DNA from: Theodoxus fluviatilis | Taxonomy: Eukaryota > Mollusca > Gastropoda > Cycloneritida > Neritidae | Direction of reading: 5' to 3' | Assembly: GCA_034096865.1 (NCBI GenBank) | Contig: JAWQFJ010001162.1 | Coordinates: 106,969-170,968, forward strand | Length of the DNA stretch: 64,000 nt | In this document: in pieces, positions 32,750 through 44,563 of the stretch | Numbering within the stretch: position 1 is the first letter of the stretch | Layout of the letters: each line of letters begins with the position of its first letter | Position numbers and translations under genes: made by a program | Notes under the pieces: model-generated | What the model was told of the DNA's origin: nothing | The model's database searches: none | The model's input: the letters and a program-made list of their open reading frames with translations, nothing else

Positions 32750-33429
32750 TTGCATGCAGATTGGTGTAATTTAGATTTCCAAATAAATGTAATGCATTTG
32801 CTATAGCTGTCAGCCTCATCTCAATCAAACTCAAAATGACAATTGGCATGAAAGAAGTGCCCTGACGTACATAAGTATTATATGATGAAATCTTCCTAAC
32901 AATAGTGATGTCTGAAATTAGACATGCACAAGAAAACTATTATATTAATAAGAAATTCTTAAAAAACTACAAAAATGCAAGAATGTAACATCCAGTAAAA
33001 GCAAAATTACACAAATGAGTACAATGACGATTATTACATTGAAAGTGCACATACTGTACATTCATGTGCATGACAAACAAGCTGTATCCTAGCTGTTGAC
33101 AAAAATGATAAATTGATAGCTTTAAATTGTCTAAAAGACGGTGAACAACAACATGACACACTTTCAAAACAATTCAACCAGTCAACCAAATGAAATAATT
33201 TTAGGACAAACTAATCAACCAGTAAACCAACAAATGTTACCATGGGCCAAAAGCACAGTGGTTATGGCACTCAAGTAAGTTGCAGTCACTTCGTAAGCAG
33301 TCGCTATGCCTCCAAGTGCTTTCTGGTGCTTAAGGCACTACACTCCCAATACTTCACAGTAATACATTCTTCATTCTAATGGACACAGATAAAGACTCTA
33401 AAGGAAAATTTATGAAAACTAGGTGTTAA
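32750..33429. other. No gene recognised
   Basis: AT-rich sequence with no supported coding region or repeat identity. Confidence 0.4.
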
Positions 33430-34290
33430 CAAGAAAGGCAAAGCCCATACGACTCACATGCTTGACCTTGACCTTTATATGACCTTGACCTTCAGGTGAC
33501 CTTCAAGGTCAAGGTCAAACAACTAAACCTACCAATGACATCATACACAAAGAAATGCTTTACACATTTTTCCTACCAAAATACACGTGACCTTGACCCA
33601 AGGTCAAGGTCATCCAAGGTCATGCAACACAAAGCTGTTAAGTCAAGACATAGGAAGCACAATGGTGCTTATTGGCACTTTCTACCATGAGATATAGTCA
33701 CTTTTAGTGGTTCACTACCCCATTTCGGTCACATTTCATAAGGGTCAAAGTGACCTTGACCTTGATGATATGTGACCAAATGTGTCTCATGATGAAAGTA
33801 TAACATGTGCCCCACATAATTATTAAGTTTGAAACAGTTATCTTCCATAGTTCAGGGTCAAGGTCACTTCAAAATATGTATACAATCCAACTTTGAAGAG
33901 CTCCTGTGACCTTGACCTTGAAGCAAGGTCAACCAAACTGGTATCAAAAGATAGGGCTTGCTTTGACCTATATACCACTTGTAGCTAAGGTCGCCATTCT
34001 CAATAACGTGGGAGAAAATTGGGAAAATGTGAAAAATGACTGTTTTTGAGACCACATTTATGGCTCCTGTGACCTTGACCTTGAAGCAAGGTCAAGTCAC
34101 TATGTATGTTTTTTGAGGCCTTGTCATCATACACCATCATGCCACATTTGGTGTTGATAGACTTAATAGTCTCCGAGAAAAATCAAACGTTTAAGTTTTT
34201 TACGCCCGGACGGACGGACGGACGGACGGACGGACGGACGGACGACACGGCTGAGTACATAGACTGACTTTTGCTTCGCATGTGAGTCAA
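33430..34290 (-). mobile_element. HINE copy H2
   Basis: Same ends and internal order as H1 (about 95% identical by eye), with a longer GGAC run at 34,206-34,245. Its half-site clusters TGACCTTGACCTT and AAGGTCAAGGTCA are preserved. It lies just downstream of the gene A terminal exon. Confidence 0.75.
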
Positions 34291-34338
34291 TAAGAAAACC
34301 AGGAATACATGTAGTTTCCTCCGCTGGAATCAGACATT

Positions 34339-34408
34339 TCAATCTTCTGTGGTTGGGAGAGCCACCTGCACATCTTCAGTCAGTTTTGTCTTCAGTTTCT
34401 TCAGGGCC
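34339..34408 (-). CDS. MATH-domain gene A: probable last exon
   Basis: Minus-strand acceptor tgctgtgctgacag precedes a short open segment with a stop. Joined in phase 0 to exon 36,022-36,108 it adds GPEETEDKTD and stops near 34,376. In the other frame it reads ALKKLKTKLTEDVQVALPTT then ED and a stop at 34,339, which would need an unseen exon between. Either way this looks like the C-terminal tail after the MATH fold. Confidence 0.45.
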
Positions 34409-34409
34409 C

Positions 34410-36020
34410 TGTCAGCACAGCAGACATGCATGCCATTAGAATTAATTAAAGTAAATAAAATTCATTCATGCCCTGCACTATTTTTGCATTCCAATTCAAT
34501 TGATATTTACTGAGAGATAATGCAATAACGACAACAACCAGTTTTTGCTGTGCCTATACAGAAAAAAAGTACAGTTCTATACACAAATATATCTATGAAC
34601 TACCACCTCTGAAAGCCACTCAGATTTCCAGAGGATGGAGAAATGTAAGTAGGAGAGTGCAAAATGAGAGTAGAGATAACTGAGTTTGAGATGGGAATTG
34701 AAGTATTGTGGATAAGAGATGGGAGATCGATAGAAGAAAGGAAGGCTGCAAGACATACCAAATGCTACTGACTCCTTAAAGAAGAAACATGGTGGAGAAC
34801 AGATAATTGGTTAAGATGTAGACAATCCCTATGGGTCATGCTCACGACAGGAATTTATCAGGTACCCCAGTTCCCTCACATCCTTGCAGATTTTGTAGCT
34901 CTTGTAAACATGTCTTTAATGTTCCCTCAATGAAAGAATGTTCACATTTTTCTCAGGGGATGAACACAAAGCACTCTTCTTTAATTTATTTTTTGCTTGA
35001 TTTAAAAAAAAAATCTTCAAAGACATCCATGAAAGGGAAAATGCAGTCATGGGCTGCTGAAGTTGATTAATTAAGGACAACCAGTTTAAGACACAAATGA
35101 AGAAAGTAGTAGTCAGTCTTGGCTTTGGATACATATGCAGTTGGACAGCATAAGAAAAGGGAGCAAAGAACAGTCTGTTCCATGCCATTTTATCTCTGTC
35201 ACATTATGTCTCGATTATCATATTGTCCCACGATTAGGGGGAAAGTTTCAAGGATATTTGGTGAGCAATAATTACATACAAATACTAAAAACAATGCCAA
35301 TGGATGGGGGTGGTGGTGGTGAGTAGTTCATTACTTCCCTTCCCTTTGGACCTTTATATTTTCCAGCAACATAGATAACATTTGCTGTCTCTGCACACTT
35401 ATTCACATCACTAGCTAATTTACTGATGTCACGATAGCATGCCAAGTTGTTGTGTTGTTCCCTATTGTGGGAAGACATCTGCTGGAGGACATTTATTCCT
35501 CAGAAATACTGAACTTTGCAACAGTTCAATGAGATTGTCTGCTAATTCTTTCAGTGGCTCATGCGGAAAAAAAATTGCAACTGGCGATTCGAAGTGTTCG
35601 TTTCCTGTAAATTACTCGCCTCTCAACCAGTTTAAAACCGCTTTCATTCTTCTCCTTCACTTGTTTCAAACTATAGGATGTATATATTTTTTATGGTGAC
35701 TTCAGCATCTTGAAGCAATAACCGATTTGGAGCTAAGAAAAATAACACAGCCTTTGTATTGCAAATGGATGAAACTCTTAATGTATTTCCACTTTCTTTC
35801 CTATTACAGTGCAAATGAAACTTATTCATTATTGACATGGGAATAGATATTCTTTTCAATAATTTCTAATATACAGGCTGCCTGAAATGTGCAGCTGTCC
35901 ATGTCTCATCTGAGCTAGTCAGTCCCAAGAATGTTCAGTGGATGCTGTGCTGTCAGCTTTGAAACCAGTACAACCCAAGACCATTTGTCCTACAAAGGAT
36001 GGACAAACATCAGATACATA
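34410..36020. other. Intron of gene A
   Basis: Mostly AT-rich, no repeat identity. At 35,439 on the plus strand a segment begins MPSCCVVPYCGKTSAGG, which resembles the start of a THAP zinc finger, but the conserved continuation is not visible. Confidence 0.4.
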
Positions 36021-36021
36021 C

Positions 36022-36108
36022 CAGTCCTTTTGACAAATCCAGTTTGAGAGAGCCTTCAATGCAGAGTTTGCCATCTTTCACAAAGCCATTTCGAGGATTT
36101 GTGGCTCT
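36022..36108 (-). CDS. MATH-domain gene A: C-terminal MATH exon
   Basis: Minus-strand 87-nt exon with acceptor gttatcag and strong donor CTG|gtatgt. It encodes RATNPRNGFVKDGKLCIEG and then SLKLDLSKGL, the 'L..NP..GF..DGKL.IE..L' end of a MATH domain. Phase is 0 at both ends and it joins directly to exon 44,166-44,233, whose last residues are GCEDFMNLS, reproducing the family pattern 'W G..dF..ls.L.NP..GF'. The intervening 8-kb intron has been filled with transposons. Confidence 0.65.
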
Positions 36109-36849
36109 CTGATAACATACCAAACAAAATATATAAGGTAAACAGATTTGCTTCAAACACTTCAAGCAGATTGGTGCTGAAAAGACACAGTAAATCAAAG
36201 TTAGAATTTCAGACTATCACACAATGAACTTGGAAAGTAGGATTTACAACCATGTGCTGCTTGACTCATCCAAAGCACTACTAATTTGTAACCAGGGAAG
36301 ATGTCCTTGACCCATATTTTCCTGTACACATAAAAAAATTAAGTAATCATCATCGACACATTTTAATTAAAACTGACGTGATCATTGACAGTCAAATGCA
36401 ATTTTGCTGCAGATGTTAATGTAGTGTTGATATTTGTATTATGATTTATCTGTAGAAACATTTCTTTTTTGCTTTTGTGGTGAACGCCATCTCATCAAAA
36501 TTGAAAGCTTTGTCTGAAAGTGACTGTGACAGATCTAAATGATTTTCAACCACAACAAAACCTGCCAGGGAAATAGCTGACAAATTCAAAGTAATGCTTA
36601 TACATAAATCTTTTGCAACTTTATTCTGTTACATTTCTATTGAACAACAAAAAAAGCTCTGTATTAAAAAGATAATGTAATAGACATACTGAGAATTTTT
36701 GTTGCATTAAATGCTGTATTCTTTTCCTGAAATTCCTAAATGTATTGTGCGATACCTGAAGGACTGCAGCTCTGTATGAGAATATTCTTTACACGGTCCT
36801 CAAGACAGACTGAAGAACGGTGAAGTATTACTTCTGGGGAAAACTAGCA

Positions 36850-36954
36850 GAAGCAATTTGGGATCCAGAGTATCCATGCATGCAAGTCCAAAAATAATGG
36901 CACATAACAGTAGTGAAGTATATCAGTTGGGTATGTTGACAGATTTTATCAAGG
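36850..36954. other. Intron of gene A
   Basis: No feature recognised. Confidence 0.3.
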
Positions 36955-37120
36955 ACTTCAGCAGCTCGATAGTGGTTACAGCACTCGCATATTTAGCGGG
37001 AGGTCAGGGGTTCGATCCCCACCTGAGAGTCCTGAAACTTTTCCAGTTTCCTGCTCTGTATAGGGGCTGTGGTTTTCCCCACTGTGACCTTCTGGTAATC
37101 GATATGGTGCATTGTATCAA
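36955..37120 (+). repeat. tRNA-derived SINE fragment
   Basis: A box-like GTGGTTACAGCACTCGC at 36,972 and a perfect B box-like GGGGTTCGATCCCC at 37,006 with tRNA-like spacing, in an otherwise non-tRNA context, followed by CCAGTTTCCTGCTCTGTA. This is the internal polymerase III promoter of a SINE; the 3' end is unclear. Confidence 0.6.
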
Positions 37121-37129
37121 ATGGCCTTT

Positions 37130-37620
37130 CAAGCTTGCAATTATTAAGAATCTTTTAAAAAGTGGTATCATCACAATTATGTCAAAGACTATCATTAATA
37201 ATACAGTAGCCTGTGCTGTAACTCATAAAATTTTATAATCAATAGCGGATTTAGATTCTATGGCACAATGTAGCATTACATGCCTGAAGAGAAAGATAAT
37301 AAAAGTTCAACGCTTTTTTTTCTTTGCATAGTCCAAACTTTATGAACCTGTAAATTAACACGAAAACAAACCTGCCTATTTAATTCAGTTTTTTGCTCCC
37401 ACAATTTAAAAAAGTGTCTGTTATTATCTTTTCATAATTATAGAATATTCACAACATTTGACAAGAAAAACAGAAATCACTTTTACATTATAAAGGCTCC
37501 AGCCTCTTATTTACAAATACACTGTTTTGATATTGATTGCTAACTATTTTACAAAGTGTACCAATGTGCACAAAAACTTCATTATGTAAATAACACTTGA
37601 TCACAGAGAACCTGTCTGTA
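37130..37620. other. Intron of gene A
   Basis: AT-rich, nothing recognised. Confidence 0.3.
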
Positions 37621-37625
37621 TGGCA

Positions 37626-37717
37626 ACAAATCTATGTGTGTGTATATGTGTGTGAGCAAGTGCATATGCATGCATGGCTCTATGTGTGCGTGTGTGTGTG
37701 TGTGTGAGTGTGCATGC

Positions 37718-37750
<33 letters not shown>

Positions 37751-37903
37751 TGCGTGTGTGCGTATGTGCGTGTGTGTGCGTGTGTGTGTGTGCGTGTGTG
37801 TGTGTGTGCGTGTGTGTGCGTGTGCGTGCGTGTGTGTGTGTGCGTGTGTGTGTGTGTGTGCGTGTGTGTGTGTGTGCGTGTGTGTGCGTGTGTGTGCATG
37901 TGC
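37626..37903 (+). repeat. (TG)n repeat with CG interruptions
   Basis: About 280 bp of alternating purine-pyrimidine (TG with frequent GCG interruptions). Open in several frames only because of composition. Confidence 0.95.
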
Positions 37904-38105
37904 GGCTGCCCAGGGTGTAGCGGCTTTTGAGGAGCGGCGCCTGCGGAGATTGGACAGCAAGCATGCTGCCCACAAAGAAAGGAGCTTGGACCCTACTACT
38001 GCTGTTGCATTCCTGGTGTGCAGTCGCTCATGTGCATCGCAGTTCGGGCTGCAATCCCACCTTCGGAGTCACTGAGGTCATCGTCACCTGTGACGAACAT
38101 CCAAA
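37904..38105 (+). pseudogene. LINE C-terminal zinc-finger tail
   Basis: Plus-strand [34 protein letters not shown], then VCSRSCASQFGLQSHLRSH and a stop. A Cys/His finger of this type ends many invertebrate LINE proteins. It starts abruptly at the TG repeat, so only the last ~60 codons are present. It may be the same family as the LINE at 19,277-20,365. Confidence 0.6.
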
Positions 38106-38109
38106 AAGA

Positions 38110-38810
38110 AAAGCGTGCTTGTGTATGCGTGTTCGGGTATTCATCCATTCATGTATCCATCTGCCTGTTCATTCATCTGTCTATTTGTGGGCTGGCTTTC
38201 ACACTGAACTACTTGATTGATTGATGTGTCATTTGGTCTGTAGATTCCTTATGTCTATTTTTTAAAAAGCCTCTGGCTTACTAGTTTGGGGAAATCTGTT
38301 TTCACATGAAAGTTATTAACTCGAAATGAATTTTGAAATTGAGTAGAGGCATGATACGCTTATCACCATGTGTTGGAGGCCAGGGAAAGGCTGAGAGCAG
38401 CTGCCAGTCAGCCCTTAGTGGAAAGGATCATTCCTCCAGCTGCAGTCTTTCACAGTTAGTGACATCTACTTTTTTCGTTGGCTACTATTTATTGAGTGCA
38501 TGCCTCCTTTGTTTGAGTAGAATTCGCTGTGCACTGAGAATACCTTTCAACTCACGTTTACTGGCTGGGGTGATTCCTCTCTCTAAAGGTGATTTTTACT
38601 TGCCTTTTGAAAGGATTTGTTGCAATAACTGAAAAAGTATCTTCTTTATTAGTAGTGAACGAGTGTCACTTAATTTAATTTCACTTAACCTATTAGGGCT
38701 AAATTCAAGTTCTTGTGATCAAGGAAATGTTTCCGTTTTTCTAGACATGTGTATTAGGCTAAAAAATTAACAACCATGATATAATTTAGCAACTCTGGCG
38801 CTCATTAAGA
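38110..38810. other. No gene recognised
   Basis: Intronic sequence of gene A with no supported feature. Confidence 0.3.
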
Positions 38811-38813
38811 TAC

Positions 38814-39356
38814 ACTGGTCCGCAAAAGTTAAGGGCCGGCCCTTGTTATCAGTAGCTTTACAAATATTCATTTTACACTGAGACAACGACGCTGAAAATG
38901 ACGCAAGGTGGGCTACGCTGCAACTTTAATTATTGCTGCTAGTGCCCAAACCTGTTATGCAGGCATTGCCGTTGAGGAAAGGTGTTGTCAGCGGAGCCAA
39001 AAAAGTTGCAAATTCACGATAATTTTACAAAGTTTAGTCGAGTTTTGCTGAAGAAGCAATGTTGCTGCAGGTTTCTGGCATATTGCACGTGCAAGCCATG
39101 TCCCTAGTGACCACTGTTCAGCAAAATTTACAAACCAACGGGTATTTAAGGGCCGCAACCAGGGCTCTCAATAATCATGCTTCCAAGACAGAGACTGTCA
39201 ACACTTGATAATGGACGAGCGCTGGGGTGGCTTCAGGATGGAACTCCCGGCCGAGAAGTTGCCAGACGGCTTGGAGTGAGCCACTCTGTCATCCAACGCC
39301 TGCACGAACGCTTCCAGGCCACCGGAAGTGCTGATGAACGGCCCCGCTCCGAATGC
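38814..39356 (+). mobile_element. Tc1-like transposon, 5' part only
   Basis: Starts after TA with the terminus CACTGGTCCGCAAAAGTTAA and contains an ORF from 39,177 with the N-terminal helix-turn-helix of a Tc1/mariner transposase: DNGRALGWLQDGTPGREVAR, LGVSHSVIQRLHERFQATG, DERPRS. The element stops at about 39,356, where a minus-strand LINE begins, so the catalytic domain and the second terminus are lost. Confidence 0.7.
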
Positions 39357-42300
39357 ATAATGTATATACATGTACATTGCAACCGCTCTTGTGTTTTTTT
39401 CTGGCCCTTTCCTTGCATGAGGTGTGCACAGACCTCTGAATTTGGTATTTTATTCAAGTACAGCACGATGTACTTTTCCCGTAAGTGGTCATAACCTTTA
39501 CAAGTCGGCAGAAAGTGTGCCTCATCTTCCCTGTCCATAGAAAATGGACATAGTAGGTTGGGATCGTTTCTGTACATCCTGTTTGCCTGCAAATCATTCA
39601 CTCCGTATCTGAATCGAATGAAATGATCTCGAAATATCTTGATATCAAGGAAGTTTAGATAATCTTCCAATTACCAGTTGTGCTTAAAGGTTGTAAACCA
39701 TTTATGTCTTAGGGTGTTCAAGATCTTGCTGTTTCACTCTTGTAAGTGGCAGTCTTGCAACCGTTACTTTAAATTCGTCAAGAAGCGTTTTTCATCATCT
39801 ACGCCACTATTCATCCACACGTATCCTAATCCAAGCGTACTGTGACAGATTCTTCCCAGTTTTGTTTTCCTCTGAGAGTACACTTTAACGCCATCAAATA
39901 AGCTTGTTCGGGCAGCCTGTCTACGCTAATTCTAGTCAATTTTAACCAGCGCTTTATCGCCTTAATGCAGTCGTTAATTAAAAGCGGGTACCTTCCAAGG
40001 TCTCCGTAGACCATATATGATTTGGCGTTCTCACGCTTAACCCTAAAAACTTCTTGCACAAAAAAGTATGAGCTATTTCAACAGTCACATCTTTTCTCAC
40101 CCCCCCCCCATATTTCCGAGCCATACAAAAGAGTTGGCTGTACTTGTGCATCAAATAGTTTTGTGAATATAGTAGTTCTTGTACTCTGAAGGTTCCACAG
40201 TCTTTTCAGTACACTTACTCCCTTCTGCTTTCCTCTGATAGTTACATCTTCTAGTGTTAACATTAGGAGTTTTCGTAAATACATTTTAAAAAACAACGCT
40301 TACTTGCAAACATGTGTGCTTTTTCTATGCTATCTCTCCTTTCCAACCCCCACAGTTCCGACCAGTAGAGTAATGAAGGCTGTGCCTGACCATCGGAAGA
40401 AAACTGCCACATTCGTGGTGTGAATATTCCACATTGTCTTGATCAACTGTACAGTTTTTTTCTTGGCTTTCACAGACAGGCTCTCTAGGGCAGAAGATAT
40501 TGACAGATTTGTGTTGAGTACAAAACCCAAGTACTTATATTGATTAACAACTTCTAGGTCCCTGCCTCCCAGAGACCACCTTTCACCCCTGCCCAGAAAT
40601 CCACCCTCCGAAAGACCATGACTTTTGTTTTATAAATATTAATGCGGAGACCAAGTTTTTTAGATGCAAGATACAGACTGTGGAACAACATCATCTGCAC
40701 AAATGAATGAAACAAGAAGGGCAAAGCCCATACGACTCACATGCTTGACCTTGACCTTTATATGACCTTGACCTTCAGGTGACCTTCAAGGTCAAGGTCA
40801 AACAACTAAACCTACCAATGACATCATACACTAAGAAATGCTTTACACATTTTCCCTACCAAAATACATGTGACCTTGACCCAAGGTCAAGGTCATCCAA
40901 GGTCATGCAACACAAAGCTGTTAATTCAAGACATAGGAAGCACAATGGTGCTTATTGGCACTTTCTACCATGAGATATGGTCACTTTTAGTGGTTCACTA
41001 CCCTATTTTGGTCACATTTCATAAGGGTCAAAGTGACCTTGACCTTGATGATATGTGACCAAATGTGTCTCATGATGAAAGAATAACATGTGCCCCACAT
41101 AATTATTAAGTTTGAAACAGTTATCTTCCATAGTTCAGGGTCAAGGTCACTTCAAAATAGGTATACAATCCCACTTTGAAGAGCTCCCGTGACCTTGACC
41201 TTGAAGCAAGGTCAACCAAACTGGTATCAAAAGATAGGGATTACTTTGCCCTATATACCACTTGTAGCTAAGGTCGCCATTCTCAATAACGTGGGAGAAA
41301 ATTGGGAAAATGTAAAAAATGACTGTTTTTGAAACCACATTTATGGCTCCTGTGACCTTGACCTTGAAGCAAGGTCAAGTCACCATGTATGGTTTTAGAG
41401 GCCTTGTCATCATACACCATCATGCCACATTTGGTGTTGATAGACTTAATAGTCTCCGAGAAAAATCCAACGTTTAAGTTTTTTACGCCCGGACGGACGG
41501 ACGGACGGACGACACGGGTGAGTACATAGACTTCGCATGTGAGTCAAAAATGTATGTGTACCCGGGCAAAATATGCACACCATGTCTGCGAATGCACATA
41601 GCAGTGCAATTAATAAATAAGCAAAACATTATCGGAGACTCGACGCCCCCTGCCTCGCGCCAACCGAGCAGTTAAAAAGTCTGAGACGGCACCATTGCAG
41701 CGTACACACGCTTGTACCTGTGAAAATACACAAATATAAGCAAACACAAAAACTTTGTTGATAGCCCTGATTCTGCCAAAATTGTCCAGAGCCGCGCCCT
41801 GTCGACTGAATCAAAGGCTTTCTGACAATCAACAAAGGCAGTGTAGAGTTTTCCTCTACCACTACCATATACACATGCTTGACCGCGATAGAATAAAGAG
41901 TGTATACTTGATCGATTGTGGAATTATCTGCCCGAAAACCTGTCTGCTCTTGACATAACTTGTTGCCTTCTTCTGCCCAATCTCGTACATGGTTTGTCAA
42001 TATAGACATACAAACTTTACTAACACTACACAATAGCATATCCCTCTATAGTTCTTAGGATCTGACCCATCTCCACCTTTGTGTAGAGGAATGATTAAGG
42101 ACTTACACCAACTGTGAGGGAAGTATTGCTTCTCGTAGACATCATTGAACAGTGAAACAAGGAAATGGGTTATATAGCCACCTGCAAACTTAAGGTAATC
42201 CCCAGGTATATCACCAACCCCTGCCGCTTTTTTGTGCCGTAAATTTGAAATAACCCAACTGACTTCATCCTCTCGAATTGGCGTGTCGAGCTCTTCATGT

Positions 42301-42595
42301 TTGACAGTTAAAGGGAAATCAGTAGACCCGGAACTTTCGGGTTGTCTGAACAAATTTACAAAGTAGATTTTCCACTCTTCCAAATTTCTTGTACGGTTAA
42401 TGGATTTTCTGTGAATAACTTGTCGCACTAATGGCCAGAAAGCTGCAGAATTGTTTATATTTGTGATAAGTATTTGGCACAAATCTTTGTTATAATCATA
42501 TTTCTTTTCTCTCAAGTTTTTTGTATTGGTTTCTAAGCTCAACATAAATATTCCAATTGGATTCTAAGCCACTTTTTCTAGAGTGAAAGAGCGCT
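39357..42595 (-). mobile_element. LINE X family relics, minus strand, split by a HINE
   Basis: At least two pieces of LINEs related to LINE X. 42,595-41,548 encodes the pre-RT linker and RT up to the QG box (HKKAAGVGDIPGDYLKFAGG, HSWCKSLIIPLHKGGDGS, CQEQTGFRADNSTIDQVY). After the HINE, 40,712-40,330 starts near the CADD box and covers EVVNQYKYLGFVLNTNLS. A second copy, 40,296-39,357, covers LFDAQVQPTLLYGSEIW, VYGDLGRYPLLINDCIKA and the Cys/His end (NDPNLLCPFSMDREDEAHF). Frames are broken. The 5' truncation at about 42,595 abuts a (GA)n tract, i.e. (TC)n in the LINE's own orientation. Confidence 0.75.
40713..41547 (-). mobile_element. HINE copy H3
   Basis: Same ends as H1 and H2, slightly shorter, with a short GGAC run at 41,490-41,511. 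It is inserted in the LINE relic just before its catalytic ADD box, so it is younger than that LINE. Confidence 0.75.
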
Positions 42596-42597
42596 TT

Positions 42598-42657
<60 letters not shown>

Positions 42658-42686
42658 CAGAGAGAGACAGAGAGAGACAGAGAGAT
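42596..42686 (+). repeat. (GA)n microsatellite
   Basis: GA units with GACA interruptions at the 5' end of the minus-strand LINE. Confidence 0.95.
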
Positions 42687-42689
42687 GCT

Positions 42690-43268
42690 TTAGTTGCTAT
42701 CTATAGGGAGAGAATGGGGGGTGGGGGATGGAGGTGTGTAGGGAATTAAAACAAAGGAACTAAGGAGCCCAGTCGATCTGGGTGTCCCTAGAAGGGTCCA
42801 CCACCATAACAAAGGTTCCAAAACACTTACATCAATGTCATCCATTTGCTTAAATTCCTTATAGCAGATGACAGGAGTTAGCATTCATTTTTAGCACTTG
42901 CTTTTTTATCATTATGGAGATCCTGGTCTGCGGCTCTAGCATCAAAACCTACAGGTGGCTTAATAAAAGGATACACAAATCATTATTCATCACAACTGTT
43001 TTAATGTCATTTTTACTATTTACATTTCATTTGACACAAACATTTTGGGAACATGATTCAAAGGAAAAGGTTATTTTGTAGATCTGGTTTTTTATCCGAT
43101 CTTTTTGTGTACAAACTTTCCCTACTGCAGCCAAATTCTGATACACATACATTTTCAATGGATGCAAGTTAAGAATCAAATCACGAACACAACCTCCAAC
43201 AGCAACACGCACAGTACAACAATGCAGCCCCAAACCTGTCATGAAATGAATATCACGCTTAAGATATG
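42690..43268. other. Intron of gene A, nothing recognised
   Basis: No supported feature on either strand. Confidence 0.3.
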
Positions 43269-43272
43269 TATA

Positions 43273-43745
43273 TGTTGTGAAGGTTCTAGATCATGCGGGA
43301 GGGTCGCGGCATGGTTGGTTTTGTAATATCAGTCAGGTCATTGCCCTGGCACGCGGTCAAATTGGGCTAGAATTATCTTGTTGTGTCACGTGATATCAGT
43401 CGATTTAGAGCTCGACTTTCTAGAGACTGTGTCGCTTCATTCACGAAAGATCTGGAACCTAGGGTTAGGTATATAAGGCGCGACAAAACGAGAGAGAAGG
43501 AGACATACGTGAGACACAACCAGCAGATGCGACAGAGTTAAGGTGAGAGCTTAAATTTGTAAAGAGCGAGTCCTCTGCGGCACTGCACGTAGAGTGAAGC
43601 GAGTACGACGACACTACTTATTGTCACCGCTGTGTATCAACCAGTGCGTGAATAAAGTTTATCAAAAACGACCACCAGCGTTTGTAACTTCGACTTCCCA
43701 GCGCAAGCTAGGATAACCCCCGTAAAACAAGAGAAGAGTGCAACA
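43273..43745 (+). mobile_element. Solo LTR (Gypsy-like)
   Basis: 473 bp beginning TGTTG and ending CAACA (inverted), flanked on both sides by the 4-bp direct repeat TATA. It contains a TATA box (TATATAAGG at 43,470), a plausible start region about 30 nt downstream and an AATAAA signal at 43,651. It has no internal region or second LTR, so it is a recombination product. The orientation of the signals gives plus-strand transcription. Family assignment to Gypsy is by LTR size and target length only. Confidence 0.75.
43470..43477 (+). promoter_or_regulatory. TATA box of the solo LTR
   Basis: TATATAAG within the LTR, about 180 bp upstream of the AATAAA signal. Confidence 0.6.
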
Positions 43746-43756
43746 TATACTTGAAG

Positions 43757-43801
<45 letters not shown>

Positions 43802-43948
43802 TTCATCACCTTCATCATCATCACCAACATCATCACCATCACCCATTGGAACACTAAATTCCAGGATCAAATGTCAGGAATCAATATCTATATAACATCT
43901 TCATCTTCATCACCATAATCTTCATCACCATAACCATCATCCTCATCC

Positions 43949-43985
<37 letters not shown>

Positions 43986-44042
43986 TATCATCATCCTCAT
44001 CATCCTCCATTGGAAAACTAAATTCCAGGATCAAGTGTCAGG

Positions 44043-44101
<59 letters not shown>
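43757..44101 (+). repeat. (ATC)n and (TA)n microsatellites with a local duplication
   Basis: ATC repeats at 43,757-43,806 and 43,885-43,995, separated and followed by two copies of an ACTAAATTCCAGGATCAA motif. A pure TA run of about 55 bp ends the block. Confidence 0.9.
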
Positions 44102-44108
<7 letters not shown>

Positions 44109-44165
44109 TACATAATTGAGCAATACATCGTACGTTGACTGAGAATACACATAAAAATTACTCAC

Positions 44166-44233
44166 ACTCAAATTCATAAAGTCTTCACATCCCCAGGCGT
44201 TACATCCTTCAGCACTGAAAAGGCGCGCTGTAC
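44166..44233 (-). CDS. MATH-domain gene A: MATH exon with the WG..F motif
   Basis: 68-nt minus-strand exon between acceptor ttctatttctag and perfect donor AGT|gtgagtaa. It encodes TARLFSAEGCNAWGCEDFMN and LS. The WG-x-x-x-F-hydrophobic pattern is the conserved core of MATH domains. It ends in phase 0 and joins exon 36,022-36,108. It starts with two nt of a codon, so the preceding exon must end in phase 1. Confidence 0.6.
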
Positions 44234-44467
44234 CTAGAAATAGAAATATACACATGCATAATTTAGTCACTTTCACATCAGTTTTGTAAAGGGATGCAAC
44301 AAAGCTTAACACTTCATAAATCTTTCCTCCCAGATATTAGTGCCTTGCCACTTTATACATCTTACTCTCTCCAGGTGAGAATACTTCAGGCAGCCTGATA
44401 GGTAAGCTGAGCACATAAGAACTACCCACACCTTTGCCCCCTGAATAGATACTGACCTATTGCTTGC

Positions 44468-44486
44468 TCTCTCTTGTAAGAATGTT
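44468..44486 (-). CDS. Possible 19-nt micro-exon of gene A with a GC donor
   Basis: Acceptor cctttaactatag is followed by 19 nt (AACATTCTTACAAGAGAGA) and then GCAAGC, which would serve as a GC-AG donor. It enters in phase 0 and leaves in phase 1, exactly what is needed between exon 44,564-44,628 and exon 44,166-44,233. It adds NILTRE, the polar loop expected there in a MATH fold. With the canonical GTCAGT 11 nt further on the frame ends in TAG. Speculative. Confidence 0.25.
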
Positions 44487-44563
44487 CTATAGTTAAAGGA
44501 AAGGAATATGTTTTCATCAGTGCTTGTAAACTTCCGCAATCAAAATGTGATGAATAATTAAAC

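Noticed and set aside
36250..36830. Exon-like segments KIWVKDIFPGYKLV and CLEDRVKNILIQ on the minus strand
   Set aside because: They lie between two MATH exons that join directly in phase 0 across a conserved motif; no paralogous support.
37580..38075. Long Cys/Val and His/Thr repeat frames
   Set aside because: Compositional frames of the TG repeat; only the last 60 codons on the plus strand (LINE zinc-finger tail) have real content.
43637..43870. Asp-repeat ORF overlapping the LTR and the ATC repeat
   Set aside because: Translation of the (ATC)n microsatellite on the opposite strand.
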